Assembly (NCBI GenBank): GCA_049487715.1
Contig: CP150561.1
Coordinates: 124,001 to 188,000 of the forward strand
Length of the DNA stretch: 64,000 bases
DNA from: Pycnococcus provasolii
Lineage: Eukaryota; Chlorophyta; Pseudoscourfieldiophyceae; Pseudoscourfieldiales
Direction: 5' to 3'
Made by a program: the position numbers and the translations under genes. Positions 30,071-40,152 of this stretch are shown one piece after another (within the stretch, counting starts at the first letter, position 1; every line of letters begins with the position of its first letter). The notes beneath the pieces were generated by a model that made no database searches, was not told the origin of the DNA, and saw only the letters and a program-made list of their open reading frames with translations.

Positions 30071-30475
30071 TCAGCCGTGCAAGAGGGTGGTACAATCCAA
30101 CGAAAGCTTTCCCGTACAGAGAAATCAGCCGTGCAAGAGGGTGGTACAATCCAACGAAAGCTTTCCCGTACACAGAAATCAGCCGTGCAAGAGGGTGGTA
30201 CAATCCAACGAAAGCTTTCCCGTACACAGAAATCAGCCGTGCAAGAGGGTGGTACAATCCAACGAAAGCTTTCCCGTACACAGAAATCAGCCGTGCAAGA
30301 GGGTGGTACAATCCAACGAAAGCTTTCCCGTACACGGAAATCAGCCGTGCAAGAGGGTGGTACAATCCAACGAAAGCTTTCCCGTACACAGAAATCAGCC
30401 GTGCAAGAGGGTGGTACAATCCAACGAAAGCTTTCCCGTACACAGAAATCAGCCGTGCAAGAGGGTGGTACAGTA
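30071..30475 (+). repeat. 54-bp minisatellite, ~7.5 copies
   Basis: GTGCAAGAGGGTGGTAC recurs at 30077, 30131, 30185, 30239, 30293, 30347, 30401 and 30455, an exact 54-nt step with almost no substitutions (GAG/CAG/CGG variation in one spot). Each unit carries a HindIII-type AAGCTT. Because 54 is a multiple of three, the array stays open in several frames on both strands (18-residue periodic peptides), but no ATG, conserved domain or flanking coding sequence supports translation. Confidence 0.9.
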
Positions 30476-30734
30476 CGTACAAGTAGAACTACTGTAAATA
30501 CGGCACCTGCAACTCGTGTACATAAGTGCTGGTTCGTGCGGCCATCCCATCCCATGCCATTCCTCCCCATAGTACTAGTGGTAGTTCTTTTATGTGGTGT
30601 GTATGGGGTGGTTCCACGTGTAGCATTCCAGATCACCTCACCCCTCCCAGGAGACGTATTTTTACTTGGGCGAGCTCTCTCAGGGTCCCGCAGACTTTGT
30701 CATTCTGCGCCCGGCCTGCGAAGGCTCTCTCTCG

Positions 30735-31706
30735 ATGCTCTCGATGGCCTTCCCTGTTAATCCTGTTGACACCGGTGTGCGTGGCTTGGGAGGAGGGGCC
30801 AGGTCGTCGTCGTCTGCGCGCTCTGAGGCTGGCGCTAGGGCAAGTGGGACAAGCCCCATCGACGACGCCATCGTCGCGGTGGCCAGGAGAAACCTCAGCC
30901 GGGGAGAAGAAGAGGGAGACGAGAAAGACGGGGATGGCGCGCGAAACCTCGAAGGAAGTAGACTCAGCACGAGCTGGACGCACGGGCGCACAAAAGCGGA
31001 TGCGGGGAACACCACGACAAGAGGTGCGAACAACCTGCTGGGAATCACGTCGCCAAACTCCGTCACGTTCCAGACAAGGAGCTTTGGAGCCGTCGAGAGA
31101 ACTCTTAGTCTCGACCTTTGGCTCAACACGCCAAAAGAGGACCTCGCAGACGATGACAACAACGACGACAAAAACAACGCGACACCTGCGGCCGCACGGC
31201 GTCCGCCAAGCCTAGTGCTCTACTCCGGTATGCCGACGGTTCAAGGCGAGGAGGGCGTGCGCGACGCCGCCCAGGCGGCAAAGGCACCAAGTCTTGGGGA
31301 GAGCTGCGCGCCAACCGTCAACCTCAAGGAGGCTCTTCGCCTAGCGCGTGCCACGCCTCCCAAGCCAACAGCAACCACAGCATCAACCACGTCTACGGCA
31401 CCAGGTGCGGAGGGCGTCTCGGAAGCGGCTGTGTTACAGGAATTAGAGGCTGAGCTCGAGGCTTTGCGCCTGCGCCGTGGAGGTGCGCCGACAACTGCCT
31501 CATCGAGCTCCTCGGGAGGAGGTGGCGCGGAGGATTTGAGCGTTCTCAGGTCGCTGCTAATGTCAGAAGGCATTGACATAGGTGAGACGACGAATGTGTC
31601 ACCGAAGCCAACGTCAGCACGCTCGTCTCGGCGGCATGGCAGACGGAATCAACGACATGAGACGAACGCGCAGAAGGAGTCGGTGCAGTGGAAGGCGAAG
31701 TCGTAG
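30735..31706 (+). CDS. Hypothetical low-complexity protein
   Basis: 323 residues from the ATG at 30735 (another ATG 9 nt later); upstream codons are open but lack an ATG. It is rich in Ala, Ser, Gly and Thr with basic and acidic patches. The most structured-looking parts are SVTFQTRSFGAVERTLSLDL (about residues 112-131) and a short predicted helix (AAVLQELEAELEALRLRR, ~235-252). The C-terminus is Arg/Ser/Lys-rich. No family recognised. Codon use matches neighbouring genes, and TGTAA follows the stop by ~28 nt, which supports a real gene. Confidence 0.6.
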   Translation: MLSMAFPVNPVDTGVRGLGGGARSSSSARSEAGARASGTSPIDDAIVAVARRNLSRGEEEGDEKDGDGARNLEGSRLSTSWTHGRTKADAGNTTTRGANNLLGITSPNSVTFQTRSFGAVERTLSLDLWLNTPKEDLADDDNNDDKNNATPAAARRPPSLVLYSGMPTVQGEEGVRDAAQAAKAPSLGESCAPTVNLKEALRLARATPPKPTATTASTTSTAPGAEGVSEAAVLQELEAELEALRLRRGGAPTTASSSSSGGGGAEDLSVLRSLLMSEGIDIGETTNVSPKPTSARSSRRHGRRNQRHETNAQKESVQWKAKS

Positions 31707-31757
31707 TGCGCGTTGTGTGTTTTAGTTTATCCTGTAAGTAATCACTAAATAAAATTT

Positions 31758-34688
31758 TCACATGATGAGGCCACGGTCCATCTTGAAGGTGCTCGGCACG
31801 TACGGCGATTTTGGCACGGGGAACGCTCCCATGTAGTGCCGATCCGCGAATGGCCCCGTACGCCGCGGGCTCGAATACGACGAAGCGGGCGAACCCTGCG
31901 ACGACACCGCCGCGTCGCTCGCAGCCTGAATGGAATTGTAGCCGCGCATTCCCCAAAAACCAGCCGGGCTCTCACTCTGAGTTGCGTTGCTCTTCTTGCG
32001 GTATTCCATGTGCATGGCACTCTCTTCACCGATTTCTTGCACAAATCGATGGAAGTCGCGATATCGAACTACTCCGGTGTTCTCGGGATCAGCCGCAGAC
32101 ACGAGCAACGCTGCAGTGTCCACCTCGTCGCGTGCAGTGGACGCACCCGCACTAGTAGAGGGCCTTGTCGAGGGCGAAACTGGGTGGCGGTACACCATCT
32201 GATCCGGGTATTCGGTTGTGCCCTGGACGTGATTGCGCGTTGTATTTCCGTGCCAGCCACGGTCCTTGTCAGAAGCGCGGGCGCCAAAGTGACCCTCGTC
32301 TGCGGAGCCAATCGAGGCGAATGCATTGACAGACTCCTCTGGCAACATCTTCCCATGCGCCGGACTTGCCATGGTACCTTGCGCCACTGCGGCATTGGGA
32401 CTTGAACACACGTTTAACGTGTGCTCCACGCCGCGTCGTCGAGGGTAACGAATAAATTTGTCCTCATCCGAACCCTGCGGGTTTCCCAAGTGCGCCGAGT
32501 TCGGTGCTGGTGAGACGGCTGCGCCACCTCGCATTGGCTGCATTCGCGACGTCGAAGCGGCTGTCCGTACGAGGCTGCTGAATTTGCCGCTAGATGTTTC
32601 CATGCGGTGTGGGGCCATCGACCTCTCTGCATTGGATGCACCCCATTCTGGGCAGAATCGGCGAAGTGCATCTGCTGCCTGCTCCGTTGTAATGACGCCG
32701 TCGCCGTTGACATCCATCTGCGACAGGTTGCGTTGCAGCTGCGATGGGCGCTGCTGAACGCGCGTGAGAAGCGCGTCCAGCTCCCGTCGGTGCTTTGGGT
32801 CTGGATCTGATAGAATGCTAGGCACGGTGCCCGCATCGTAATTCTTTTGCACCGCCGGATGAGCTCTGCCGAGGGACCTGGCTTCCGCGGTCTGATTGGA
32901 GGGATTGGTAGTACTTCGAGGCCGACGCAGGATCGATTGTGACTCTCCACCGAGCGAACCCACCTCGCGACCGCCCTTGTCAAGGACACCAGTTAGCGAG
33001 CCGAACACCTTGGCAGAGAACTCATCCCAGTCAAGCTCGCCATCGCCATTCGCGTCCATGAGTTCAACTAACCTTGCGTTCTGCTCGTCACTCATCACGA
33101 GATTCAGGTTAATGCGCAGACCTTCGAGAAGTTCGGTACCCACCTGCACCGTTCCATCGCCGTTTTTGTCCAGGCTTCGGAACACTTTCTTCATGAAGCG
33201 TTCGAGCTTATTCTCATCAAGGCCGTTGATTTTAGAGGCAAGAGCCTTGTTGATGGACATGTCAAGACGCTCAATCGCCTGCTGCTTCTTTGCCGAGTCC
33301 GCCGGTTCTACGTACGATGTACTGTGCTGCATCGCCTTGCCGTCACCCATGTCGTCGTCAGGATCCACTGAGGGATATGTGCCCCCGATGGGCGCATGCG
33401 ACTCACCTCCACTCCCGCCTCCTACGCCATAGCCGCCACGTCGCACTCGAGATTGTTCTCGCGCAGTGTACCTGCCAGGCACGCGAGAGGACGGGGTGTG
33501 AACTCTCTGATCGAGTGTGTGGCGCTTCTGGTATGCAGCGCTTAGGCTTTCCTGCGCACGGCTACCCACGTAGAAGTTGCGTGGCGCGGGACCACGTCCA
33601 CGGCGCACCATAGACGGAGGCATGTCAGAGTGCGCCGCCTCTTCGTTGCTGATCATGTGGTATTCGTGTGATTCGTAGCGCGGATCCCACGGTGCATACA
33701 AGTTACCTTGTACCTTCCACGGCGGATCCTCAGTACCATAGCTATCGAGGGGCTGGTAGCTATCGACGAATGCTAAAAATTCGGAGAAGTCGAAGGTATG
33801 CGTATCGTTGCGGTCGATGAGTGTCGCACACCTCTCGAGCTCCTCTTCGTTCAGGCCAAGGTGCATCGTTTTGATGCCAGCCTTGAACTCTTCGCGGTCG
33901 ACGCTGCCATCTCCGTCCGTGTCAAATTTGCGGAAGAACCTTCGGTGCGTCTCAGGTACGCTAGCGTGCCTCGCGTGCATGACGTCCGATACTTTTCGGA
34001 GGAGTTCGGCGTCAGCCTTGTTGCGAAACGGGTGCTTTGGGTCGAGAGGTTTTTTCTTCTGCCCGTGTCTTTCCCACGCACGATTATTTTCCTTGCTCCT
34101 CATGTTCACACTGCCAGCACGCGCATACCCCGCCAGACTGCGGAGTTGCGCCGCCTTGACGTCGGCACGTCGTTCTGTCGTGTATCCTGGTGCTGCAAGC
34201 GTGGGTGAAGGCGTGCTCAGCATTTCCTGCGCGTACGCTGCCGTCTTGCGCACCGTGTTCTCTCCAGCGTCACTGTCCCCGAAGTCGAACGGCGCCCTGA
34301 CTCCACTTCTGTATCTTCTTCCCTGAAGCGTCCCATTTGCAATCGTTGGCAGCGGCGGTTCTGGCGCGGTCGTCGGCCTCGCGGTTGAAGCCCCGAACCC
34401 ACCAAGGTAACGTGAGGTTGACCCCGGCGAGCCTTTCCGTTCCCAAGTTCTGTCTCTCACGCGCACGGTCGTCGGCAGACGTTGCGTTCCCCAGAGCACG
34501 GCTCGCGATCGAGACTGCTGCGTTGTTGGGCTGCGTCGTCCTGCCCCACCTGCACTAACCTTCGAGGTTGGCGACAGTGCTGACCCTGACAATAATGTCG
34601 GCGTCGAGACGTTGCCACTTGAGGTTGATGCGGGCAACGGGACTGGGACAGCAGTAGTAGGCGCCTCCGAGCCGCCGGCCACCACCAT
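31758..34688 (-). CDS. Multi-EF-hand calcium-binding protein
   Basis: 976 residues from the ATG at 34688. Six EF-hand-like loops are spread over long disordered Ser/Pro/Arg-rich linkers. A first pair has DTDGDGSVDREE and DRNDTHTFDFSE. A second pair has DKNGDGTVQVGT (final Glu missing) and DANGDGELDWDE. A fifth loop is DVNGDGVITTEQ. A degenerate sixth has DPENTGVVRYRD near residue 890. The conserved WDPRYESHEYHM-type segment after the first pair suggests a cytoskeletal or flagellar protein, but I cannot name an orthologue. It is tandem with the sirtuin gene on the same strand. Confidence 0.85.
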   Translation of the reverse strand: MVVAGGSEAPTTAVPVPLPASTSSGNVSTPTLLSGSALSPTSKVSAGGAGRRSPTTQQSRSRAVLWGTQRLPTTVRVRDRTWERKGSPGSTSRYLGGFGASTARPTTAPEPPLPTIANGTLQGRRYRSGVRAPFDFGDSDAGENTVRKTAAYAQEMLSTPSPTLAAPGYTTERRADVKAAQLRSLAGYARAGSVNMRSKENNRAWERHGQKKKPLDPKHPFRNKADAELLRKVSDVMHARHASVPETHRRFFRKFDTDGDGSVDREEFKAGIKTMHLGLNEEELERCATLIDRNDTHTFDFSEFLAFVDSYQPLDSYGTEDPPWKVQGNLYAPWDPRYESHEYHMISNEEAAHSDMPPSMVRRGRGPAPRNFYVGSRAQESLSAAYQKRHTLDQRVHTPSSRVPGRYTAREQSRVRRGGYGVGGGSGGESHAPIGGTYPSVDPDDDMGDGKAMQHSTSYVEPADSAKKQQAIERLDMSINKALASKINGLDENKLERFMKKVFRSLDKNGDGTVQVGTELLEGLRINLNLVMSDEQNARLVELMDANGDGELDWDEFSAKVFGSLTGVLDKGGREVGSLGGESQSILRRPRSTTNPSNQTAEARSLGRAHPAVQKNYDAGTVPSILSDPDPKHRRELDALLTRVQQRPSQLQRNLSQMDVNGDGVITTEQAADALRRFCPEWGASNAERSMAPHRMETSSGKFSSLVRTAASTSRMQPMRGGAAVSPAPNSAHLGNPQGSDEDKFIRYPRRRGVEHTLNVCSSPNAAVAQGTMASPAHGKMLPEESVNAFASIGSADEGHFGARASDKDRGWHGNTTRNHVQGTTEYPDQMVYRHPVSPSTRPSTSAGASTARDEVDTAALLVSAADPENTGVVRYRDFHRFVQEIGEESAMHMEYRKKSNATQSESPAGFWGMRGYNSIQAASDAAVSSQGSPASSYSSPRRTGPFADRHYMGAFPVPKSPYVPSTFKMDRGLIM

Positions 34689-35515
34689 ACTTGATGGGAG
34701 GTGATGGGGACGGAACGCTTATGTGTATTTGCGTATGTGGTATTGTAGTACTACTTTTACCTTACCTGTGCGCTTTCTTTGCTCTTGTTGATGTGGAGGA
34801 GAGCAAGTAGTAGTATGTAAGGCGCATCCGAAGGGGGGGGGGGGCGGGAGGCCATGCAATAATATTAATATTACATGGGAGCTCCGGACCACCCGTCCCT
34901 TCCCTTCCCTACCCGTCCCTTCCCTACCCGTCCACCTTATTACCGGTACATAAGAACTAAGTACTCCTACCGTTCCGTGCGTCGCACCGTTCCCCTCTCA
35001 TTCTCAAGCTCCTCCTCAGGCGAGTCTCAACGCCCTTTACCTTTAGCCGGATGCCGGATGCTTCGAAGGCCGTCTTCGAGAGACTTTTTACACATTCTTG
35101 CACCTTCCTTGCACTCACGGCCGGTTTGGGTGGGCTTGTTCGGTGGGTTGGGTTGGGTTCGCCGTTGAGCTGTCGGTGGGGCCCCACACCGCCATATCGT
35201 ACCTTTTCATCTCCTGCTCGTACGGACACTGGGATACAGCATTGCCTGCCTAAGGCAATATGCTTGCCTTATGCTTGCCCTCCTCGATAGTCGACAGCGA
35301 AAGTCACGCCTTTTGGCCTGCACGTCACACCGGCCTCGAGCGCTCTCGAGCGATAGTCTGATGTGCACCTACCTGGTATACACCGGCAACCGGTCCTGAC
35401 TTGCATTGGAGGAAAGGTGATGAACAAGGAGGACTTCGTGGTCTAAAGTCTGTCGTTTTTACGAGTTTTATACAGCTTTTAAAAAACAATTTTCACATGT
35501 CACGCACGATTACGA
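34689..35515. other. Intergenic region between sirtuin 3' end and EF-hand gene 5' end
   Basis: About 830 bp. A poly-G run (34832-34844), direct CCGTCCCTTCCCTTCCCTA repeats (34888-34932), and short plus-strand frames without domains near 34875-35290. No RNA gene seen. Confidence 0.4.
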
Positions 35516-36577
35516 TCATCTTTGGGCATCATTGTCCAACATCGAAAGATTCACATCCTTATTCAACAAGTGCGCCAAGAATTCGTCCGCAGTGACGTCC
35601 ACGTACTCGACGCCGGTGTCAAACGACGTCGCAGATGCGACGTTCGACGCAGCGAGCCCGCCATCAGGATTCACGACGAGAAGGCGCGTTGCACCTGGAA
35701 TCGCCGCACGTCGCACTTTCCGATAATACTCAACAGATGCCGATTGCTCGAAACTTAGTCCTACAAACGCGACGACGTCAGCTGATTTTGCGTCCTCTGC
35801 AAGCTGCCGCATCATAGTCGACCCGACGCCAGCGCCGAGAACAGCCTCCTCAGCTTTCTCGTCATACAGCATTATGCGATGGCGCACCGAGTCGCACGCA
35901 CCACAAGCAGAGCACGGCGCGCTGAGGTTTGGTGGCGGAGGATAGGCAAGCGTTGCAATCGTGGAACACGTCTCGCAAACCGTCTCTAGCACGTTGCCGT
36001 GCAGCTGCACGACGTCGCCACGTTTTGGCAACTTTGTGAGCACAGTGCCAGACGTGTCGCACCTCCGAGGATAAATCGCCTGCGAGTCAACGAGCGCGTC
36101 GAGGTTATCAACATTGAGCGTGTAGTTGCGTAGAAGGCGTCCAGCCGCACGGAGGTGTGCAACACTTTTGTGTGCTTCTGTCGGCGTTGCCCGGCGCACC
36201 GTTTTCGCCATTTCGTTGAAGAACGAAGTTGCGTCGTCCCTGTATTTCGCGAAGAAAGCGTAGCTGAACATTCTTTTACCGCTTCCTGACAACTTGAACT
36301 TCTTTTTCGCTTTGCCATACCACGCCTGCTTCCCAGAATCCGTAAATGTTGGCACGCCTGCGGGATGTGAGACGCCCGCGCCTGTGACAAGAAGGACGTG
36401 GGAGTAGTGGGGTAGTGCATCGAGAGGCACGCGAGTGGTTTGCTGAGAGCCAGTTGTGAGCGTATTTGACGACTCGCCAAGGTCATCGGGAGCTTGGAGA
36501 GCTTGCATGCACGCCTTGAACGCGCGTCGACGCGGCCTCTTCACACCCGTGGTGTTGCCATCCGACCCTCCCGCCAT
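35516..36577 (-). CDS. Divergent Sir2-family (sirtuin) protein
   Basis: 353 residues from the ATG at 36577. NAD-binding start LLVTGAGVSHPAGVPTF, catalytic-His motif VQLHGN, a zinc-ribbon-like CETC...CSACGAC, and the later VGLSF and VVNPDG segments. Several near-invariant residues are altered. The PDFR after the first motif is TFTD, TQN(I/V)D reads TLNVDNLD, and GTSL reads GLSF. The Zn Cys pairs and His remain, so it could still be an NAD-dependent deacylase, or an ADP-ribosyl-handling relative. The N-terminal ~50 residues are basic (VKRPRRRAFK), which suggests a nuclear or organelle address. It is divergent from the next gene with 274 bp between starts. Confidence 0.75.
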   Translation of the reverse strand: MAGGSDGNTTGVKRPRRRAFKACMQALQAPDDLGESSNTLTTGSQQTTRVPLDALPHYSHVLLVTGAGVSHPAGVPTFTDSGKQAWYGKAKKKFKLSGSGKRMFSYAFFAKYRDDATSFFNEMAKTVRRATPTEAHKSVAHLRAAGRLLRNYTLNVDNLDALVDSQAIYPRRCDTSGTVLTKLPKRGDVVQLHGNVLETVCETCSTIATLAYPPPPNLSAPCSACGACDSVRHRIMLYDEKAEEAVLGAGVGSTMMRQLAEDAKSADVVAFVGLSFEQSASVEYYRKVRRAAIPGATRLLVVNPDGGLAASNVASATSFDTGVEYVDVTADEFLAHLLNKDVNLSMLDNDAQR

Positions 36578-36851
36578 AAATTATGTCCCGGACGACTCTG
36601 GCGGGAATGAACCGGGGGCGAATAAGAAGGGCGAATACCAGGCGAAGAATGGAAGGGCGGAGGAGGGTGGTTCCATGAGGGATCCCGAACTCGCCCTCGA
36701 AGGTCCCCAGGTGTAATGGAGGGGCGGTCTGGCCTTTGCCCCTTCCCTTGCACGCGCGTTTGCTTTGGATTAGCCCCCTTCCTTCCCTTCCCTTCCCCCC
36801 CTCTTCCCCTCCCCGCCTCGCCTTGCCTTGCCTCGCGCGATCTCAACAGGC

Positions 36852-38720
36852 ATGGACCCGCGCCGCGTCGTGCTGCCCGCGCACTCGCAGTCAGCCGAGG
36901 CGAGGAGAGTGCGCGTCGAGAAACTCAGAGAGTCGGTCGAGGCGGCGGAGGCGCGTGTTTATGCGCGATACAACCCGCTCGACGGTGGCAGGCAGCAGCA
37001 GAAAAAAGCAAGCTCTGCTGGATTTGGATGCCTCGCCACGGCGCTGTCCCTTCTCGCCGGTGTCGCCTGCCTATGGGCACTCGCGGAGCTGTACCCAGAG
37101 CAAGTGCCGCATCCCGTCAAAATGGCAAAGGGTGCGGCAGATCGGGCGACGAACGCCGCGGGCTCGAGCATATTCACAGCTTCCAAGGCGGCGGCTGGTG
37201 TGAAGTCCGCGGGTAATCTGCCGTACGAAGACGGCCTGCTCAGGTTTGCGGCGGTGTTCTACACGCACGGAGACGCCACGCCGGAGGAAAAGTTCCCGTT
37301 CGAGGAGTTCAACTGGCCGGAGGGGCTTGGTCAGCTGACGCAGCGAGGCTTCATAGAGGCGTACCAGCTCGGGCGAACGTTGCACGAACGGTACGTCTTC
37401 GAGGAGCACCTGCTCAACAGCACGTTCGACCCCAACTACCAGACGGTCAAGGTGCAGGCAATAGACAAGGATGCCTGTGTTGACGCCGCCCGTGCTGCCG
37501 CGCTCGGCATATTCCCGCCACACGACATGGACAGCTTCCAGTTTGGCGAAACGGGGCGCGTCACAAAGACAGCCCGTAAGCCGGAGCTGAATCCGGCCAC
37601 TGTGGACTGCACGTGCCGCGGACGGCAAGAGGTGACGCGTGGAGGAGGAACAGGCGCGGCGGAGGTGTTTGCGCCTCGGCGTGCTTCGTACAAATGCATC
37701 GCAAAGTGCATTGGAATGCAGTACGGCAAGGCGGACATCAACCCCGCTGGCATACAGAATGTGCAAGTGCTGACGCCGCGGCGGCCGCACCACGACTACC
37801 TTCTGAGGCAGGGTGAGGTTTGCTACTGGGCGCGCAACCTCACCGCGTCTGTGAACGGCACGGCTGACTGGCAGAGGAAGACGCGCGAGTACGGACGGCT
37901 TCTCGAGAATGTGAGGCGCATCGTCGGATGTCCCGAGCGCGACGTCATTCAGCAGTACAGCCATCTCTGCCACATCTGCCCAAATCTGCCGGTGCCCGAA
38001 GGTGCGCGCATGGACAAATGCCAGAATGTTGGCTTGCTCCAGCTGGACGTGATTGCGGAGCACCTGCGCGCTGCCATCGCGCACGACATGCCATGGCCGC
38101 GCCATGCTGGCCCGAAGAAGAAGCTGCTGAAGGACATCGAGCTTGCCACGTCGTGGAGCTTCTGGCACCGCTACAGGCCGCTCAAGGAGGGACGTGAGAA
38201 GGGCGGACTCCTGCTTGGCGACCTTATGCATCGTCTCGAGAGCAATATAGATGGTGATCCACGCGAATCGTTCGTCTTCTACAGCGTCGAGCCGGAGACG
38301 CTTGCGCATCTGCTCGAGGCGATGAATGCGCGAAGCCCGAGTATGCCTATGCCCGGGGACACGATCATCGTTGAGATGCGTGACACCACCAAGCGGCGAG
38401 GTGCACAAGCCCGGCTTTCTACGAGCAGCCTGCGCACATCGGCATTCCCGAAGAGCGAGGCGACGATGTCCGTTTCTGTGTTTCAGAATTCTGACCGCGT
38501 GAACATCTTCGGCTGCCCGAATGGTAAGTGCACATGGCCTCGCTTCCGTTCGTCAGCACAAAGCGGCACGGTTCGCCTCGACGGCCGGCTCGTGTATGGC
38601 GACGGCTCGTTCGTCGAGAAGGAATTAGACGACTTCAAGCGTTCGCAAGACGGCCTGATTGTTGCGGACGAGATGGCGTCGGTTTGCGGCGGCGTCGAGG
38701 CTTTCACTGCTGGCCGGTGA
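36852..38720 (+). CDS. Type II membrane histidine-phosphatase-like protein, catalytic residues lost
   Basis: 622 residues from the ATG at 36852. A cytoplasmic leader is followed by one membrane helix (GCLATALSLLAGVACLWAL, ~58-76), then a luminal domain. The domain keeps the branch-2 histidine acid phosphatase skeleton: a hydrophobic strand, the motif at residues 138-144, GLGQLTQRGFIEAYQLGR, later ALGIFPP, and YSVEPETLAHLLEAM. However, RHGxRxP reads THGDATP, the second Arg/Asp motif reads VQAIDKDA, and the C-terminal HD is replaced by EP. It therefore looks like a pseudo-enzyme or a strongly diverged member; PXYLP1-type Golgi phosphatase is the closest layout. Six or more Cys, including CTCRG, suggest disulphides. 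Confidence 0.6.
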   Translation: MDPRRVVLPAHSQSAEARRVRVEKLRESVEAAEARVYARYNPLDGGRQQQKKASSAGFGCLATALSLLAGVACLWALAELYPEQVPHPVKMAKGAADRATNAAGSSIFTASKAAAGVKSAGNLPYEDGLLRFAAVFYTHGDATPEEKFPFEEFNWPEGLGQLTQRGFIEAYQLGRTLHERYVFEEHLLNSTFDPNYQTVKVQAIDKDACVDAARAAALGIFPPHDMDSFQFGETGRVTKTARKPELNPATVDCTCRGRQEVTRGGGTGAAEVFAPRRASYKCIAKCIGMQYGKADINPAGIQNVQVLTPRRPHHDYLLRQGEVCYWARNLTASVNGTADWQRKTREYGRLLENVRRIVGCPERDVIQQYSHLCHICPNLPVPEGARMDKCQNVGLLQLDVIAEHLRAAIAHDMPWPRHAGPKKKLLKDIELATSWSFWHRYRPLKEGREKGGLLLGDLMHRLESNIDGDPRESFVFYSVEPETLAHLLEAMNARSPSMPMPGDTIIVEMRDTTKRRGAQARLSTSSLRTSAFPKSEATMSVSVFQNSDRVNIFGCPNGKCTWPRFRSSAQSGTVRLDGRLVYGDGSFVEKELDDFKRSQDGLIVADEMASVCGGVEAFTAGR

Positions 38721-38943
38721 TACAGTAACTACCACAACATTTCCAAAATTTGCTGAATGCTCTGTGCTGTGATTTGCATATGTGACATTCTCTCGACTGA
38801 ATGCGCAGATCACGAGGGTGGTACAGAACGAGCCGTCGAGGACTCCTTCCCCGGTGGAATGGATTGAGGGAGGGATTCGTCCTCCGCCCCCTCAACCCTC
38901 GTGCTCGTGGGTAAGCTTGACTCCGATCTCGCGCACGTCCATC

Positions 38944-40152
38944 ATGCCGATGTCGCGTCAGCTCACGGCGCTGCTCCTGCTTCTAGCGGTCGTGCTCCTC
39001 GTGAAGTTCTTCGTCACTTACTCGCACGCCGACGACGCGCGGATGGCGGTTGCGGCGGCGTACGCCGGAGAGCTCAGCGAGAGAGATGTAAGTCCGCTGC
39101 TTGCGACGGACACGCTATCACACACACTGCCCCCAGACTTGCCACCACCGCCGCCGCGATCTCCGCCGCCGCCGTCGCCGTCACCGACGTACATGGCCGG
39201 CACGTTGTCGCTAAATTCCGCAAGTTTGTCGACGTCTGACGACAAGGTGACGGACGTGCCGAAGGCGATGCCGCCGGCACACACTCGTGGACGGGCGGTG
39301 GCACCTTCGCTTGCAGCGCCTGTCGCAGCGCGAGCGCATCACACGCCAAGGCGAGCTAGCAGGCACGGCACGGTGTCGTCGGCAACACCGCACGCAAGCT
39401 GGGAACCAGCCGCTGCAGCGTCACGCCGAGGTGGCGAGAGACGGTACTGTCCCAACTGCCTTGCTTGGCAGGATGGCGGCGGGCACGGCGGTGGCGCTGG
39501 CGGTGGCACCGGCACGGGCAGGGGTGGCAGCAACGGCAAAAAACCTGACGCAAGCTACTACACAAAGTATTTGCACAACGTGATTGGCGCGAAGACGCCG
39601 TACCCGATTCTAAAGGGTTTCCTCGATGGCGTGCTGGCGCGCTACCAGGACAAGCAGCGTTGGCTCGACGCCGGTGCTGGCAACTGTGGCACGATGCAGG
39701 CGGTGGCAAAGGCTGGCTTCGACGTCGTCGGCGTTGAGCTGAGTGACATTAAGACAACGCCGTGCGCGCCGTTGGCGGCACAAGGTCGCGTGACGCAAGG
39801 TCCGCTGCACGAGATCCCGCACGAGGATCGCACTTTTGACCTCGTTTTCACAAGCGAGGTGCTTGAGCACGTGCCGCCGAATCTTGCGGAGGCGTCCGTG
39901 CGCGAGCTGGTGCGGGTTGCAAGAGGCCCGGTGTTCGCCACAATCAGCCTACGCCCGAGCGCGCTCGACCGTCCTGGCAAGCCGCCAAAGGTTCACTTGA
40001 CCGTGCGACCTCGCGAGTGGTGGGAAGCACTATTCGTCAAGGCCGGGTGCACGCGAGACGAGGAGGCGTTCAAACAGTTTCAGCAGCACGACGCGAAAGG
40101 TGCAGAGATCAGCCCTCGATTTTTCCCGTTCCTGTGCCACCTCAACGACTGA
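38944..40152 (+). CDS. Type II membrane class I SAM-dependent methyltransferase
   Basis: 402 residues from the ATG at 38944. A single N-terminal membrane helix (LTALLLLLAVVLLVKFFV, ~6-24) is followed by ~170 residues of Pro/Ser/Ala/Gly-rich stalk, including PPPPPRSPPPPSPSP and a CPNCLAW. The C-terminal Methyltransf_11 domain has motif I WLDAGAGNCGTM, acidic GVELSD, and FDLVFTSEVLEHVPP. The layout (anchor, proline/glycine-rich stalk, catalytic domain) fits a Golgi or secretory-pathway methyltransferase that modifies sugars or wall polymers. The substrate is unknown. Confidence 0.75.
   Translation: MPMSRQLTALLLLLAVVLLVKFFVTYSHADDARMAVAAAYAGELSERDVSPLLATDTLSHTLPPDLPPPPPRSPPPPSPSPTYMAGTLSLNSASLSTSDDKVTDVPKAMPPAHTRGRAVAPSLAAPVAARAHHTPRRASRHGTVSSATPHASWEPAAAASRRGGERRYCPNCLAWQDGGGHGGGAGGGTGTGRGGSNGKKPDASYYTKYLHNVIGAKTPYPILKGFLDGVLARYQDKQRWLDAGAGNCGTMQAVAKAGFDVVGVELSDIKTTPCAPLAAQGRVTQGPLHEIPHEDRTFDLVFTSEVLEHVPPNLAEASVRELVRVARGPVFATISLRPSALDRPGKPPKVHLTVRPREWWEALFVKAGCTRDEEAFKQFQQHDAKGAEISPRFFPFLCHLND

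Noticed and set aside
30071-30475. CRISPR array
   Set aside because: Units are contiguous and identical with no variable spacers, in a eukaryotic context.
29842-30636. 264-codon minus-strand and 227-codon plus-strand frames over the 54-bp repeats
   Set aside because: Frames are kept open by a repeat length divisible by three; the periodic peptides have no flanking domain or convincing start.
37071-38408. 445-codon minus-strand frame
   Set aside because: Antisense shadow of the phosphatase-like gene; Arg/His/Leu-rich with no motifs.
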